Shown here: piece after piece, positions 1 to 9,166 of the stretch
How positions within the stretch are numbered: the first letter of the stretch is position 1
Layout of the letters: every line of letters starts with the position of its first letter
Assembly (NCBI RefSeq): GCF_000515315.1
Contig: NZ_KI911562.1
Span: forward strand, 3,133,220 to 3,197,219
From: Asinibacterium sp. OR53
GTDB lineage: Bacteria > Bacteroidota > Bacteroidia > Chitinophagales > Chitinophagaceae
Direction: 5' to 3'
Length of the DNA stretch: 64,000 nt
Notes under the pieces: model-generated
What the model was told of the DNA's origin: nothing
What the model saw: only the letters and a program-made list of their open reading frames with translations
Databases searched by the model: none
Program-made: the position numbers and the translations under genes

Positions 1-478
1 CCTCATTGATTCCGTCAAAACTTTCCGGGGCTATCACCACAGGGCATTCCGCCTTTTGCAAAATATCTTTTACAAATTCCGTTGGGCTGCCTTCATACCG
101 TTTATTGAATGAAGTATCGGCGTCAACGACAAGCAAATCTGCAAATCTGCTTTCTTCAATCAATTCGTCAGCCGGTACACCTCTGTCTCTATGTACCCGG
201 CATGTAATTCTTTCTCCTATACATTTCTGCTTGAAAAGAGTAATATTTTTTTCTATCACCTCTGCCCGTGTTCTATATTCGGAAGGCCTTTCATCTGCAT
301 GCCATTCCCGGTAGGGAGTGCCTGGTATTTCTTTCAGCGAAAATTCATGTTGTGCAACAATATTTTCAAGAAATATTCCAGTGGTTTTAGACTTTGTTAA
401 CCGTGCAAGATAGCAGGCAAATTCGATGGCATTTTTATCTGGATTTACAGCGTTAATGCCCAGCAGAATCTTTTCCAT
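1..478 (-). CDS. universal stress protein (UspA family), C-terminus cut by window
   Basis: The minus strand is open from an ATG at 478 to the window edge, giving about 159 residues. The protein begins MEKILLGINAVNPDKNAIEF, the usual first strand and helix of a Usp domain, and later reads DLLVVDADTSF followed by AECPVVIAPESF, which matches the family's conserved strand near the end of a Usp domain (commonly VLVVP). Usp proteins are cytoplasmic and often bind ATP, with expression raised under stress. A second Usp domain may lie beyond the edge, because Bacteroidota Usp proteins are often about 280 residues long. No clear promoter was recognised upstream. The family call is firm; the physiological role is unknown. 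Confidence 0.82.
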   Translation of the reverse strand, partial: MEKILLGINAVNPDKNAIEFACYLARLTKSKTTGIFLENIVAQHEFSLKEIPGTPYREWHADERPSEYRTRAEVIEKNITLFKQKCIGERITCRVHRDRGVPADELIEESRFADLLVVDADTSFNKRYEGSPTEFVKDILQKAECPVVIAPESFDGINE

Positions 479-653
479 ATTTTTTTGTAAAACTATAGAT
501 ACAGAACTACAGGATGTATGACAGCCATTAGGAGGTAAGATGATTGTGGTTAAATCGTTAGAATCGTAACAGAGTGGTCAACATAATCGAATACAAACTG
601 TTGCGCCGGACATTTTCAACAATTACGGGGTTCAATACAAAAATTTTTTTTGC

Positions 654-661
654 TATCTTTA
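654..661 (+). promoter_or_regulatory. candidate -7 promoter element of the AraC-type gene
   Basis: TATCTTTA fits the Bacteroidota -7 consensus TAnnTTTG with one mismatch and ends 6 bp before the ATG at 668. No convincing TTTG -33 element is visible. If used, transcription would begin at or next to the start codon, giving a leaderless mRNA. Confidence 0.35.
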
Positions 662-667
662 GTAACA

Positions 668-1501
668 ATGAATCAGCCATTTTCAATATTCCAGTTAACA
701 GAATCGGACATTGATTTGTCTACAATTGACAGCAATAAAAATTATCCCCATAATCATGATTACGAAGAATTAATTATCGGCGTTGAAGGGGATGTGGAAC
801 ATTTTATTGACTATAAAAAGGTCAGTCTCAAATCTCCCTTTGTTAGTTTTGTGGCTAGTGGTAAGATGCACGCGGTGCAGCCCCGCCTGGTAAATGGAAA
901 ATGTAATATATGGGCCTTAAAGTTTCAAAGTGATTTTATTCCCCAAACCACTTTCCGGCTGTATTCATATTACCATGATCACGCTAACTTTCAAATTTCA
1001 ATGGCCGTTACAGCCAAGCATATCTTTGCTCTCCTGGAAATGATCGTTGACGAAACACGACATGAAAAATCAAATTTCACCGTTATCCGTCATCTACTCG
1101 CCGCTCTTTTTGCCATCATAGAATCTGAAAAAAAGAACATAGAACAGGAGAAAGGTATTGTAACAAAAGAAAACGAAACGTTCAAACAATTTCTCATCCT
1201 GCTTGAAAGTCATTATCACGAGCATGTAGGCGTCAAATTCTATGCGGACAAGTTGTTTATGTCAGCGAGAAATCTCAACAATATCTGTCATAATATCCTT
1301 CAAAGGAGCGTCATTGAAATAATAGAGCTCAGAAAACTGATCGAGGCAAAGAACCTGCTGATCAACACCGAAAAATCCATTTCAGAGATTGGTCTGGAAG
1401 TTGGCTACAATGAGAATACTTATTTTACCAATGTGTTCAAAAAGAAATCCGGTCAGACTCCTTCTGAATTCAGGGCGGAAATGAAAAGGTTGATTTCCTG
1501 A
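668..1501 (+). CDS. AraC family transcriptional regulator
   Basis: A 277-residue cytoplasmic DNA-binding protein. The N-terminal part has a cupin-like sensor signature (PHNHDYEELIIGVEG, about residues 22-36). The C-terminal 95 residues carry the two helix-turn-helix motifs of AraC proteins: VKFYADKLFMSARNLNNIC, then the strongly conserved ISEIGLEVGYNENTYFTNVFKKKSGQ segment ending TPSEFRAE. The ATG at 668 was chosen over an in-frame TTG at 650, because the TTG lies upstream of the likely -7 element. It sits 223 bp upstream of the long same-strand run starting at 1725 and is a plausible activator of that run; this is inference from position only. The effector is unknown. Confidence 0.88.
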   Translation: MNQPFSIFQLTESDIDLSTIDSNKNYPHNHDYEELIIGVEGDVEHFIDYKKVSLKSPFVSFVASGKMHAVQPRLVNGKCNIWALKFQSDFIPQTTFRLYSYYHDHANFQISMAVTAKHIFALLEMIVDETRHEKSNFTVIRHLLAALFAIIESEKKNIEQEKGIVTKENETFKQFLILLESHYHEHVGVKFYADKLFMSARNLNNICHNILQRSVIEIIELRKLIEAKNLLINTEKSISEIGLEVGYNENTYFTNVFKKKSGQTPSEFRAEMKRLIS

Positions 1502-1724
1502 ATCAATAAGAATAACTTTCCGTACCACCCACGGGCCATATCAAAAAACTACTGCGATGGTAAGCCAGGGAGCGTGGTGAGTGTTCGGCCGGTATGCTAA
1601 CTCCATTTACGCAAAAAATCATAATTTATTTTCTCAAAAGTGTAATTCCCTGTTTTATGTTGTTCGTAGCTTAACTATGACAAAGAATCATCTGCAAATT
1701 CATTTCTGGATTAATAGTTAAACT

Positions 1725-2477
1725 ATGAAATCATTAGCAAGCAAAATAGCCCTGATTACCGGGGCAGGTTCTGGTATCGGTAAGGCTATTGCTTTACTGT
1801 ATGCAGCGGAAGGTGCGAAAATAGTTGTTTCAGATATTGCCGAGGCAGGCGGACAAGAAACCGTGGCGGCTATAAAAACCCGGGGTGGGCAGGCTATTTT
1901 CGTAAAAGCAGACACTTCCAAAGCGGGTGACAGCAAACATATTGTAGACGAAGCAGTTAAAACATTTGGAGCCCTGCACATCGCCGTAAACAATGCCGGG
2001 ATCGGCGGGCCGTTGGCACCTGTGGGTGAATACCCGATTGATGGTTGGGACAAAGTGATTGCCATCAACCTCTCCGGCGTATTTTACGGGCTTCGTTACC
2101 AAATCCCCGCCATACTCGCCTCAGGTGGCGGCAGCATTGTAAATATGGCATCCATACTGGGCAAGGTAGGTACCAGGGGATCAGCCGCTTATGTAGCTGC
2201 AAAACATGGTGTGGTAGGACTTACCGAATCGGCCGCGCTGGAATACGCAGACCAGCGAATCCGGATCAATGCAATCGGGCCGGGATATATTACCACCCCT
2301 TTACTGACCAATTCATTGACCAAGACGCAAATGGATGCATTGGTTGGTCTTCACCCGATGGGAAGACTCGGCACATCAGAAGAAGTAGCTGAACTGGCCC
2401 TTTGGCTGAATTCAGATAAAGCATCTTTTGTCACCGGTTCATATTACAATATCGACGGCGGCTATCTCGCACAATAA
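1725..2477 (+). CDS. SDR family NAD(P)-dependent oxidoreductase (glucose 1-dehydrogenase-like)
   Basis: A 250-residue classical short-chain dehydrogenase/reductase. The cofactor loop TGAGSGIG is at residues 14-21, NNAG near residue 89, the catalytic Ser in NMASILG, and YxxxK as YVAAK near residue 157. The acidic residue after the second strand (VVSDIAEAG) suggests NAD rather than NADP preference. It ends in a standard SDR C-terminus (FVTGSYYNIDGGY). It is the first gene of a nine-gene same-strand run with short gaps, and the next gene begins 42 bp downstream. The substrate cannot be read from sequence; a secondary alcohol or sugar is likely for this subfamily. Confidence 0.9.
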   Translation: MKSLASKIALITGAGSGIGKAIALLYAAEGAKIVVSDIAEAGGQETVAAIKTRGGQAIFVKADTSKAGDSKHIVDEAVKTFGALHIAVNNAGIGGPLAPVGEYPIDGWDKVIAINLSGVFYGLRYQIPAILASGGGSIVNMASILGKVGTRGSAAYVAAKHGVVGLTESAALEYADQRIRINAIGPGYITTPLLTNSLTKTQMDALVGLHPMGRLGTSEEVAELALWLNSDKASFVTGSYYNIDGGYLAQ

Positions 2478-2519
2478 CCATAACATACATATTTTAAAAA
2501 CCCTTAAACCTAAATAACC

Positions 2520-3110
2520 ATGAGAACAATTCCCTCAATCAAGACCATTATCCTGTTATCGACAGTAGTGCTTACCGGCATATTGGCAGGCTGTTCAAAT
2601 ATGAACGGCAATTCAAAAGAAATGCAGGCAAAAATTGATTCCATGCAAAACATTTTGAAAACAATGTCATCAGACACCCTGGAAAGTCACCTGACAAAAT
2701 TCGACACCCTGGACTATGTCGTCTTCACAGGGCAGCAGTGGGCCCGTTTTCATGAAACCCATTCAAATGATATTATTGTAAACTGGCCGGATGGTCATCA
2801 TACGAACGGACTTGCCAAGCATATTGAAGACATGATCACCATGTTTGTGTATGCCCCCGATACAAGAATTAAAGTGCACCCCATCCGCTTTGGGAATGCT
2901 ACAGGGGAATGGACCTGTGTTACCGGGGTTATGGAGGGCACATTTACCAAGCCGATGCCCTTGGGAAATGGGAAATTCATTCAGCCAACAGGCAAATCAT
3001 TCAAGATCCCTATGTGTACAGTTGGTCACTGGAAAAATGGCTTGATGATCGAAGAATCATTGTTCTGGGACAATCAAACTTATATGAATCAAATGGGATT
3101 GGGAAAATAA
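2520..3110 (+). CDS. SnoaL-like/ester cyclase-type lipoprotein
   Basis: A 196-residue predicted lipoprotein. A hydrophobic N-terminus ends in the lipobox LAGC with Cys at residue 25, so the mature protein should be membrane-anchored outside the cytoplasm. The mature part resembles the SnoaL-like NTF2 fold: a helical start (FHETHSNDIIVNWPDGH), TNGLAKHIEDM, and strands ending WKNGLMIEESLFWDN, a common ester-cyclase C-terminal pattern. These domains bind small molecules or act as cyclases or isomerases; no catalytic assignment is possible here. It sits between an SDR and a PQQ-type enzyme, 28 bp before the latter, which suggests a shared oxidation pathway. Confidence 0.72.
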   Translation: MRTIPSIKTIILLSTVVLTGILAGCSNMNGNSKEMQAKIDSMQNILKTMSSDTLESHLTKFDTLDYVVFTGQQWARFHETHSNDIIVNWPDGHHTNGLAKHIEDMITMFVYAPDTRIKVHPIRFGNATGEWTCVTGVMEGTFTKPMPLGNGKFIQPTGKSFKIPMCTVGHWKNGLMIEESLFWDNQTYMNQMGLGK

Positions 3111-3138
3111 AAACAATCTTACAATAAAACAACTTACA

Positions 3139-4770
3139 ATGAAAAGCATCAACGTGTTCAATGTAAAAGTTGGCCTCGCTTTTTTCCTGTTTGTAGAGTT
3201 GGTTCCAGGGACCATTTTTTCACAAAACCAGGACTCACCGGAAAACTGGCCTGCTTATAACAGGACTTATAACGGAGAACGTTATTCGCCATTAAAACAA
3301 ATTACAACAGCGAATGTCAAACAACTCCGGCTCCTGCATAGTTTTGACCTTGGCAGGGATATCAGCAGCCTGCAAACCGGCCCAATTGTAGTGGATGGGG
3401 TTATGTATTTTACTACCGATACAACAACCTATGCCATTAACGCTGCAACCGGAAAATTAAAATGGAAATCGGCCCGGCCCTTGAAAGAACAAAGCGAGCT
3501 GAGGGTAAACCGTGGCGTTGCATTTTATGAAAATAAATTATTCAGGGGTTCCGGCGATGCACACGTTTACGCATTGAATGCCGCTGATGGAAAGCAACGC
3601 TGGGATATTAAAGTGCCCGACGCTGCTCCGGGCATTACCACACCCATGGCGCCAATCGCATGGAACGGGATGGTTTTCATCGGGCATGCCGGTGGCGATA
3701 ATTCAGGCATCACCGGTCATGTATATGCGCTGGATGTAAGCGACGGACATGTGATCTGGACATTCAATGCAGTACCGGAAACCGGGCCGGCACGGGCAAG
3801 CTGGCCTGCAGCGGCTAAGGGCATCCCTATATCCGGCGGCGCTTTCTGGACCAGCTTTTCATTGGATACGGAAAACGGAGTGCTCTATGTCCCTTCCGGG
3901 AACCCGGCGCCTGATTTTGATGTGAAAGTGCGGGAAGGAGATAATTTATATAGCAATTGCGTTATTGCATTGGATACTAAAACAGGAAAGCTGCTGGGCT
4001 ATGTGCAACTGGTGCGAAAAGACCTGCATGACTGGGATGTGTCTACCGCTCCGGTATTGATCACAACAAAATCCGGAAGGAAGATCATTGCTTCAGCCAA
4101 TAAAGATGGGTTGCTTTCCGTCATTGACAGAGCCGGCGTAAAGAATGAACCAGGCGCCGGGCAAAATATCGAAGATGCCCTCCTGTATATGTATGCCGTT
4201 CCAACCACCACCCGCGTAAATACCGATATCGAATTATCAAGAGAGCAATATACCTATTTTAAACCCGGCGTATTGGGAGGGTCTGAATGGAACGGTGCTG
4301 CTTACTCCCCCGAGCTCGACTGTATTTATGTAGGCGCTGTTGATTGGGGAGTTAAGGGAATAATGCCCCCTTTGGATTCAGCAAGAATGGCGCCTCAACC
4401 AGGAGGTATCTGGCTGGGAGGAAGATATATTTTTGATCCCCCCTCAGAAGCAAAAGGCTGGCTTACCGCTTTTAATGCCAAAGATGGAACGGTGAAATGG
4501 AAATTCAAAGCGCCTGCCCCTGTACTGGCAGGCGTAACTCCTACCGCCGGCGGCCTTGTATTCAGTGCTGCACAAAATGGAGATTTCTATGCTTTCGACG
4601 CCCAAAACGGGAAGATGCTCTGGAAAACTTCAACCGGTCTGCCCACCGGCGGCGGCATTATCTCTTATGCCGTGAATGGAAAACAGTACATCGCCATTGC
4701 AAACGGAATGAAGTCGCCGGTATGGCCTGGCGCACCTAAAAAAAGCCGTATCCTGATCTATGGACTTTAA
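3139..4770 (+). CDS. PQQ-binding-like beta-propeller oxidoreductase (quinoprotein dehydrogenase family)
   Basis: A 543-residue secreted protein with an N-terminal hydrophobic signal segment. After it comes a hallmark of PQQ-dependent alcohol dehydrogenases (WPAYNRTYNGERYSPLKQI). Propeller-blade repeats of the form A-x-G-K-x-x-W occur along the chain (AATGKLKWKS, AADGKQRWD, AKDGTVKWKF, AQNGKMLWKT). The central segment LHDWDVSTAPVL is typical of the family. No C-terminal haem CxxCH motif is present, so electrons would go to a separate acceptor. Location is probably periplasmic. The alcohol substrate is unknown, and true PQQ binding versus a structural propeller cannot be settled by eye. Confidence 0.85.
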   Translation: MKSINVFNVKVGLAFFLFVELVPGTIFSQNQDSPENWPAYNRTYNGERYSPLKQITTANVKQLRLLHSFDLGRDISSLQTGPIVVDGVMYFTTDTTTYAINAATGKLKWKSARPLKEQSELRVNRGVAFYENKLFRGSGDAHVYALNAADGKQRWDIKVPDAAPGITTPMAPIAWNGMVFIGHAGGDNSGITGHVYALDVSDGHVIWTFNAVPETGPARASWPAAAKGIPISGGAFWTSFSLDTENGVLYVPSGNPAPDFDVKVREGDNLYSNCVIALDTKTGKLLGYVQLVRKDLHDWDVSTAPVLITTKSGRKIIASANKDGLLSVIDRAGVKNEPGAGQNIEDALLYMYAVPTTTRVNTDIELSREQYTYFKPGVLGGSEWNGAAYSPELDCIYVGAVDWGVKGIMPPLDSARMAPQPGGIWLGGRYIFDPPSEAKGWLTAFNAKDGTVKWKFKAPAPVLAGVTPTAGGLVFSAAQNGDFYAFDAQNGKMLWKTSTGLPTGGGIISYAVNGKQYIAIANGMKSPVWPGAPKKSRILIYGL

Positions 4771-4809
4771 TAAACCAATATTCATAACGCATTATTAAGA
4801 TTACAAATC

Positions 4810-5388
4810 ATGAAAAAAGTATTATTTCTTCTGACCACCCTCCTTTCATCGAATCTTTTATTTTCTCAAACCACTACATGGAAAGATGATCCCTGGCATT
4901 CCAAACTAACCTTCACCGTTACACACCAGGGGTTTTCTTCTATTTTTGGGTTGTTTCAAAAATTTGACGTAACCATCAGCGCATCAAAACCTGATTTCAG
5001 CGATGCCGTTTTTACACTTTCTGCTGATGTGGCATCTATAAATACTGAGGTGAAAATGAGGGATGACGATTTAAGGAGCCCCCATTTTTTTGATGCGATC
5101 AAATATCCTGCTATGACCTTCAAATCAACTTCGATTATTAATACAACAGGTATGAAGGACAGGTTTAAGATTACTGGCAACCTGACTCTGCATGGTGTTA
5201 CTAAAACCGTTACAATGGAGCTGTGGTACAGGGGAACGCATGAAGATCCTATGTCTAAAAAAACAAAGGCGGGATTCCAGCTCACAGGAGTGATAAACCG
5301 AAGCGATTTCAATGTTGGTCCTGCTACTCCTTTTGACATCAGCAATGATGTAATGATAAAAGCGGACGGGGAATTCATCAAACAGTAA
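4810..5388 (+). CDS. YceI family protein
   Basis: A 192-residue exported protein with a signal peptide ending near LLFSQ. The YceI lipocalin-like signature is clear: WHSKLTFTVTHQGFSSIFGLFQKFD near the mature N-terminus, then MRDDDLRSPHFFDAIKYPAMTFKS, and LTLHGVTKTVTMEL. YceI proteins bind isoprenoid or other amphiphilic ligands in a long beta-barrel, and some work with quinone-linked electron transport. Here it follows the PQQ-type enzyme by 39 bp, so a role in carrying a lipidic ligand or electron partner is possible but inferred. Confidence 0.9.
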   Translation: MKKVLFLLTTLLSSNLLFSQTTTWKDDPWHSKLTFTVTHQGFSSIFGLFQKFDVTISASKPDFSDAVFTLSADVASINTEVKMRDDDLRSPHFFDAIKYPAMTFKSTSIINTTGMKDRFKITGNLTLHGVTKTVTMELWYRGTHEDPMSKKTKAGFQLTGVINRSDFNVGPATPFDISNDVMIKADGEFIKQ

Positions 5389-5453
5389 TACTGTATCGTA
5401 GCAATTATGGGTTATATTTTATAAAAATTGCTCAATAATTCACCTCAAAAAAT

Positions 5454-6386
5454 ATGCAAACAATAATCGGTTCCGGCGGCACAATTGGCTATCCCTTAGC
5501 AAGAGAATTGAAAAAATACACGAATCAAATCAGGCTTGTAAGCCGGAACCCTAAAAAAGTAAATGACACAGACGAACTCTTTCCGCTCGATGTAAAGAAC
5601 CTGGAAAAAATCAGCGATGCAATATCAGGAAGCGAGGTTGTATATGTAACCATCGGGTTTAATTACAACTTAAAAGTCTGGAAGGATACATGGCCCCCTT
5701 TTTTGCAGGCTGTTATCAATGCCTGCAAAACCCATAATGCCAGGCTGGTATTCTTTGATAATGTATACATGTATGCAAAATCAGCGATCCCCTATATGAC
5801 AGAAGACGCTCCATTGGATCCTCCGAGCAAAAAAGGAATGGTAAGGAAACAGCTACATGAAATGATTATGAGCGAAGTTGAAAAAGGCCATCTTACAGCC
5901 CTTATTGCAAGGTCTGCAGATTTTTATGGTCCTGACACTAATAAAAGCGTGCTGGCAGAAACGGCTGTTAAAAACCTGCTTAAAGGGAAGAAAGCACTGG
6001 CGTTTGGAAATATAAACAAAATCCACACGTATACTTTTACACCAGATGCCGGCAAGGCAACAGCATTGCTTGGAAACACGCCCGATGCTTACAACCAGGT
6101 ATGGCATGTTCCTACTACAAAAGAAAAACTGACCACAAAGCAATGGATTGAGCTGATCGCAAATAACCTGGGTGTACCGCCAAGGATTCAAAAGGTTCCA
6201 ACGTGGATGCTGTTCATTATGGGAGTATTCATTCCTGAGTTGAAAGAATTTCCGGAAATGATGTATCAAAATGAATCGGACTACATTTTTGACAGCAGCA
6301 AGTTTGAAAAGAAGTTTGGCATTGTAGCTACTCCACCCGAAGAGGGGGTGAAAATAATGGTCGATTATTTAGTAAAAACAAAATAA
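5454..6386 (+). CDS. NAD-dependent epimerase/dehydratase-like (atypical SDR) protein
   Basis: A 310-residue protein with a Rossmann start (MQTIIGSGGTIGYPLARELK) equivalent to the GxxGxxG loop of extended/atypical SDRs. It contains VFFDNVYMYAKS and a Tyr/Lys-containing central region, and a C-terminal segment resembling NAD-dependent epimerases (QWIELIANNLGVPPRIQKVP). The first strand begins at residue 2, so there is no signal peptide and it acts in the cytoplasm. It lies 10 bp before the MFS exporter and so is probably co-transcribed. The substrate is unknown. Confidence 0.8.
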   Translation: MQTIIGSGGTIGYPLARELKKYTNQIRLVSRNPKKVNDTDELFPLDVKNLEKISDAISGSEVVYVTIGFNYNLKVWKDTWPPFLQAVINACKTHNARLVFFDNVYMYAKSAIPYMTEDAPLDPPSKKGMVRKQLHEMIMSEVEKGHLTALIARSADFYGPDTNKSVLAETAVKNLLKGKKALAFGNINKIHTYTFTPDAGKATALLGNTPDAYNQVWHVPTTKEKLTTKQWIELIANNLGVPPRIQKVPTWMLFIMGVFIPELKEFPEMMYQNESDYIFDSSKFEKKFGIVATPPEEGVKIMVDYLVKTK

Positions 6387-6396
6387 TATTATTGCA

Positions 6397-7863
6397 ATGA
6401 CGCCATCCGATATACCCGCTGTTGGCACCAATTACCGTGGAACAGACAAACTTATTACAGGGATTGTATTGGCTGTCATCACTTTCTGGCTTTTTGCTCA
6501 AACAACTTTAAACATTGCGCCGGCAATGAGTGCAGATCTGAAAATCAGCCAGAACCTGAACAATATTGCAGTTAGTATTACCGCTTTGTTTTCCGGAATT
6601 TTCATCGTAATTGCCGGAGGATTGGCTGACCGGATAGGAAGGATGAAGATGACTTACATAGGTCTGGGATTGAGTATTACGGGGTCATTTCTGATCGTTA
6701 TTTCTCCATCCGGCACAGCTGTTTTTTTACTGGCCGGACGTATTTTGCAGGGACTTTCAGCAGCTTGCATTATGCCCTCAACCCTGGCATTGATGCAGGC
6801 TTATTTCGATGGCAAAGAGCGGCAGCGAGCCCTTAGTTTTTGGTCTATCGGTTCCTGGGGCGGATCGGGGCTTAGCTCATTATTCGGTGGGTTGATCGCT
6901 TCTACCGTTGGTTGGCGCTGGATTTTCATCTTATCCATCATTGTGGCTATTGTAAGTTATTTATTGTTGCGAGGTACCCCGGAAAGCAAGGTACAGCAGA
7001 CCCAGGATAAGAGAACCTTTGACTGGACAGGCCTCATTGCTTTTGTTATAGCCATGGTAGCATTAAACATTGTTATTGGACAGGGCGCTGGTCTTGGATG
7101 GTTAAGCCCTGCTGTATTAACGGGAACTGCCATCTTCATTGTTGCTGCCATTGCTTTTTTCAGGATTGAAACCAGGGGCAAAAACAGCTTTATCGACCTG
7201 GCACTCTTTAATAACAAAACATTTTCGGGGGCTACACTATCTAACTTTCTGCTCAACGGAGCGGCCGGGACACAGCTTGTTTCATTAGCGCTGGTACAAG
7301 AAGAAGCTGGCCTGTCATCTCTTCAATCCGGGCTAATGACTGCCGGATATTTAGTAGCCATACTCAGCACCATTCGGGTGGGAGAAAAATTACTTCAAAA
7401 AATGGGGCCAAGAAAGCCAATGTTACTTGGCTGTTTCATAACCGGTATAGGTATTTTACTGACCTGCTTTACTTTTCTGTTGGCGAAAGAGTATATTATT
7501 GTTGCGTTCATTGGGTTCACACTGTTCGGGATTGGACTCGGCTTTTATGCCACTCCCTCTACTGATGCAGCAGTGAGTAATGTTCCTGGTAATAAAGCCG
7601 GGTCGGCTTCAGGTATCTATAAAATGGCGTCATCACTGGGGGCAGCTTTTGGTGTTGCCATTTCTGCCGCCATCTTTTACGGAATTAGCAAGACAAATGG
7701 TACTGCGCCGATGGCAGATATTTTCCTGGGAAGGACTGATAATATATATGTACGATATGCGGCTGCTGTGGGACTGCTGTTCAACGTTTTTATGGTTGTT
7801 GTAGCCATTATCGCCATTTTGATTACAGTCCCGAAGTCCCCAATAAAAACAATGATTAAATAA
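6397..7863 (+). CDS. MFS transporter, DHA2 (14-helix, EmrB/QacA-like) family
   Basis: A 488-residue inner-membrane protein with about fourteen hydrophobic segments. MFS motif A between helices 2 and 3 reads GGLADRIGRMKM. The DHA2-typical block after helix 5 (STVGWRWIFILSIIVAIVSY) is present, as is the central FDWTGLIAFVIAM insertion seen in 14-helix drug:H+ antiporters. Such proteins export hydrophobic or cationic compounds using the proton gradient. In this run it probably exports a substrate or product of the neighbouring oxidoreductases; that link is inferred. Confidence 0.9.
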   Translation: MTPSDIPAVGTNYRGTDKLITGIVLAVITFWLFAQTTLNIAPAMSADLKISQNLNNIAVSITALFSGIFIVIAGGLADRIGRMKMTYIGLGLSITGSFLIVISPSGTAVFLLAGRILQGLSAACIMPSTLALMQAYFDGKERQRALSFWSIGSWGGSGLSSLFGGLIASTVGWRWIFILSIIVAIVSYLLLRGTPESKVQQTQDKRTFDWTGLIAFVIAMVALNIVIGQGAGLGWLSPAVLTGTAIFIVAAIAFFRIETRGKNSFIDLALFNNKTFSGATLSNFLLNGAAGTQLVSLALVQEEAGLSSLQSGLMTAGYLVAILSTIRVGEKLLQKMGPRKPMLLGCFITGIGILLTCFTFLLAKEYIIVAFIGFTLFGIGLGFYATPSTDAAVSNVPGNKAGSASGIYKMASSLGAAFGVAISAAIFYGISKTNGTAPMADIFLGRTDNIYVRYAAAVGLLFNVFMVVVAIIAILITVPKSPIKTMIK

Positions 7864-7886
7864 ACACCGTTTAAACACAAAGAACT

Positions 7887-9152
7887 ATGGAAATTGCTCA
7901 AATAAAATCCTTTAATGATAAAATGGATAGCTTCATTGATCAACTGCTCCCGGAACTGGAAGAAATATATAAAGATATCCATCGAAATCCGGAATTATCC
8001 ATGCAGGAGTTCCGGACAGCTAAAATCGCTGCGGACTATTTAACCAAATATCAATTCGAAGTTTCAACGGGCATAGGGATAACCGGTGTGGTAGGTCTTA
8101 TGAAGAATGGAGACGGTCCCACTGTGATGCTTCGTGCCGATATGGATGCACTGCCTGTTGCAGAAGCTACCGGGCTGCCCTATGCCAGTACCAAAGTAGC
8201 AAGAGATGAAGAAGGAACAGAGGTTGGTGTGTCGCACGTATGCGGACATGATTTGCATGTAGCCTGGCTGATGGGAGCGGCAAGATTGTTTTCAGAGCAC
8301 AAGGATCAATGGAAGGGAACCTTAATGATCGTTTTTCAACCTGGCGAAGAAGTAAGTCGCGGTGCGCAAAGTATGATAGATGATGGCATGATGGACCGTT
8401 TTCCCAAGCCGGATATCATCCTCGGGCAACATGTGATGGTTGGCGAAGCCGGCACCGTCATGTATCGCAGTGGCGCTATACTATCAGCAGGCAACAGTCT
8501 TAAAGTTAAAATTTTTGGCCGTGGCGCACATGGTTCACAACCACAGACATCCATTGATCCGGTGATCATGGCAGCGGCAGCTACTATGCGGCTGCAAACC
8601 ATTGTTTCACGTGAGATAGCGCCAATAGAAAATGCGGTGCTGACCATCGGGGCGTTACAGGCTGGTACCAAGGAAAACATTATTCCAGATGATGCGACAA
8701 TAAAATTGAATATCCGCACTTTTGATGATGGCGTCCGGGATCACATACTTTCGGCAGTTAAACGGATCTGCTGCGCAGAATGTTCCGCATCCAATGCACC
8801 AAGAGACCCTGAATTTACAGACATAGACAGCTATCCGGTTACAGAGAATGATGCCGCCGCTACAGCGAAACTAGCGGAAGCATTCAATGTCCGGTTTGGA
8901 GACAAATCATTTGAAACCAAACCGGCTTCTGCCAGTGAAGACTTCAGCATTTTTGGAAGAAATTGGAAAGTGCCGTATGTTTTCTGGTTCGTTGGCGGAA
9001 CAGATCCTAAAATATACCTGGAGGCCAAAAAGAATAATAAGATAAACACCATACCCAGCAACCATTCGCCTAAATTTGCTCCGGTAATCCACCCTACTTT
9101 AAAAACGGGTTTGGCGGCCATGATGACGGCTGCTGTAGCCTGGTTAAAATAG
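7887..9152 (+). CDS. M20 family amidohydrolase (hippurate/IAA-amino-acid hydrolase-like)
   Basis: A 421-residue cytoplasmic metallohydrolase. The M20D signatures are present: IHRNPELSMQEFRTA near residue 31, LRADMDALPV, the metal ligands in HVCGHDLHVAW, the catalytic acidic pair in FQPGEEVSRGA, and a late HSPKFAP segment matching the last metal-binding His. Members hydrolyse N-acylated amino acids such as hippurate or N-acetyl-amino acids. It lies 23 bp after the MFS gene and 14 bp before the TRIC-like gene, within the same run. A run of lysines and asparagines (EAKKNNKINTI) before the last motif is a local oddity. The exact substrate is not predictable. Confidence 0.9.
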   Translation: MEIAQIKSFNDKMDSFIDQLLPELEEIYKDIHRNPELSMQEFRTAKIAADYLTKYQFEVSTGIGITGVVGLMKNGDGPTVMLRADMDALPVAEATGLPYASTKVARDEEGTEVGVSHVCGHDLHVAWLMGAARLFSEHKDQWKGTLMIVFQPGEEVSRGAQSMIDDGMMDRFPKPDIILGQHVMVGEAGTVMYRSGAILSAGNSLKVKIFGRGAHGSQPQTSIDPVIMAAAATMRLQTIVSREIAPIENAVLTIGALQAGTKENIIPDDATIKLNIRTFDDGVRDHILSAVKRICCAECSASNAPRDPEFTDIDSYPVTENDAAATAKLAEAFNVRFGDKSFETKPASASEDFSIFGRNWKVPYVFWFVGGTDPKIYLEAKKNNKINTIPSNHSPKFAPVIHPTLKTGLAAMMTAAVAWLK

Positions 9153-9166
9153 ACAGCCGCCCTACA

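Noticed and set aside
1684..1735. Imperfect direct repeat TTAACTATGAC / TTAAACTATGAAATCAT at the SDR start
   Set aside because: Only about a dozen matched bases in AT-rich sequence; could be chance, and no promoter or operator logic is visible.
1718..2068. 116-residue minus-strand frame inside the SDR gene
   Set aside because: Fully inside a clear SDR coding sequence on the other strand.
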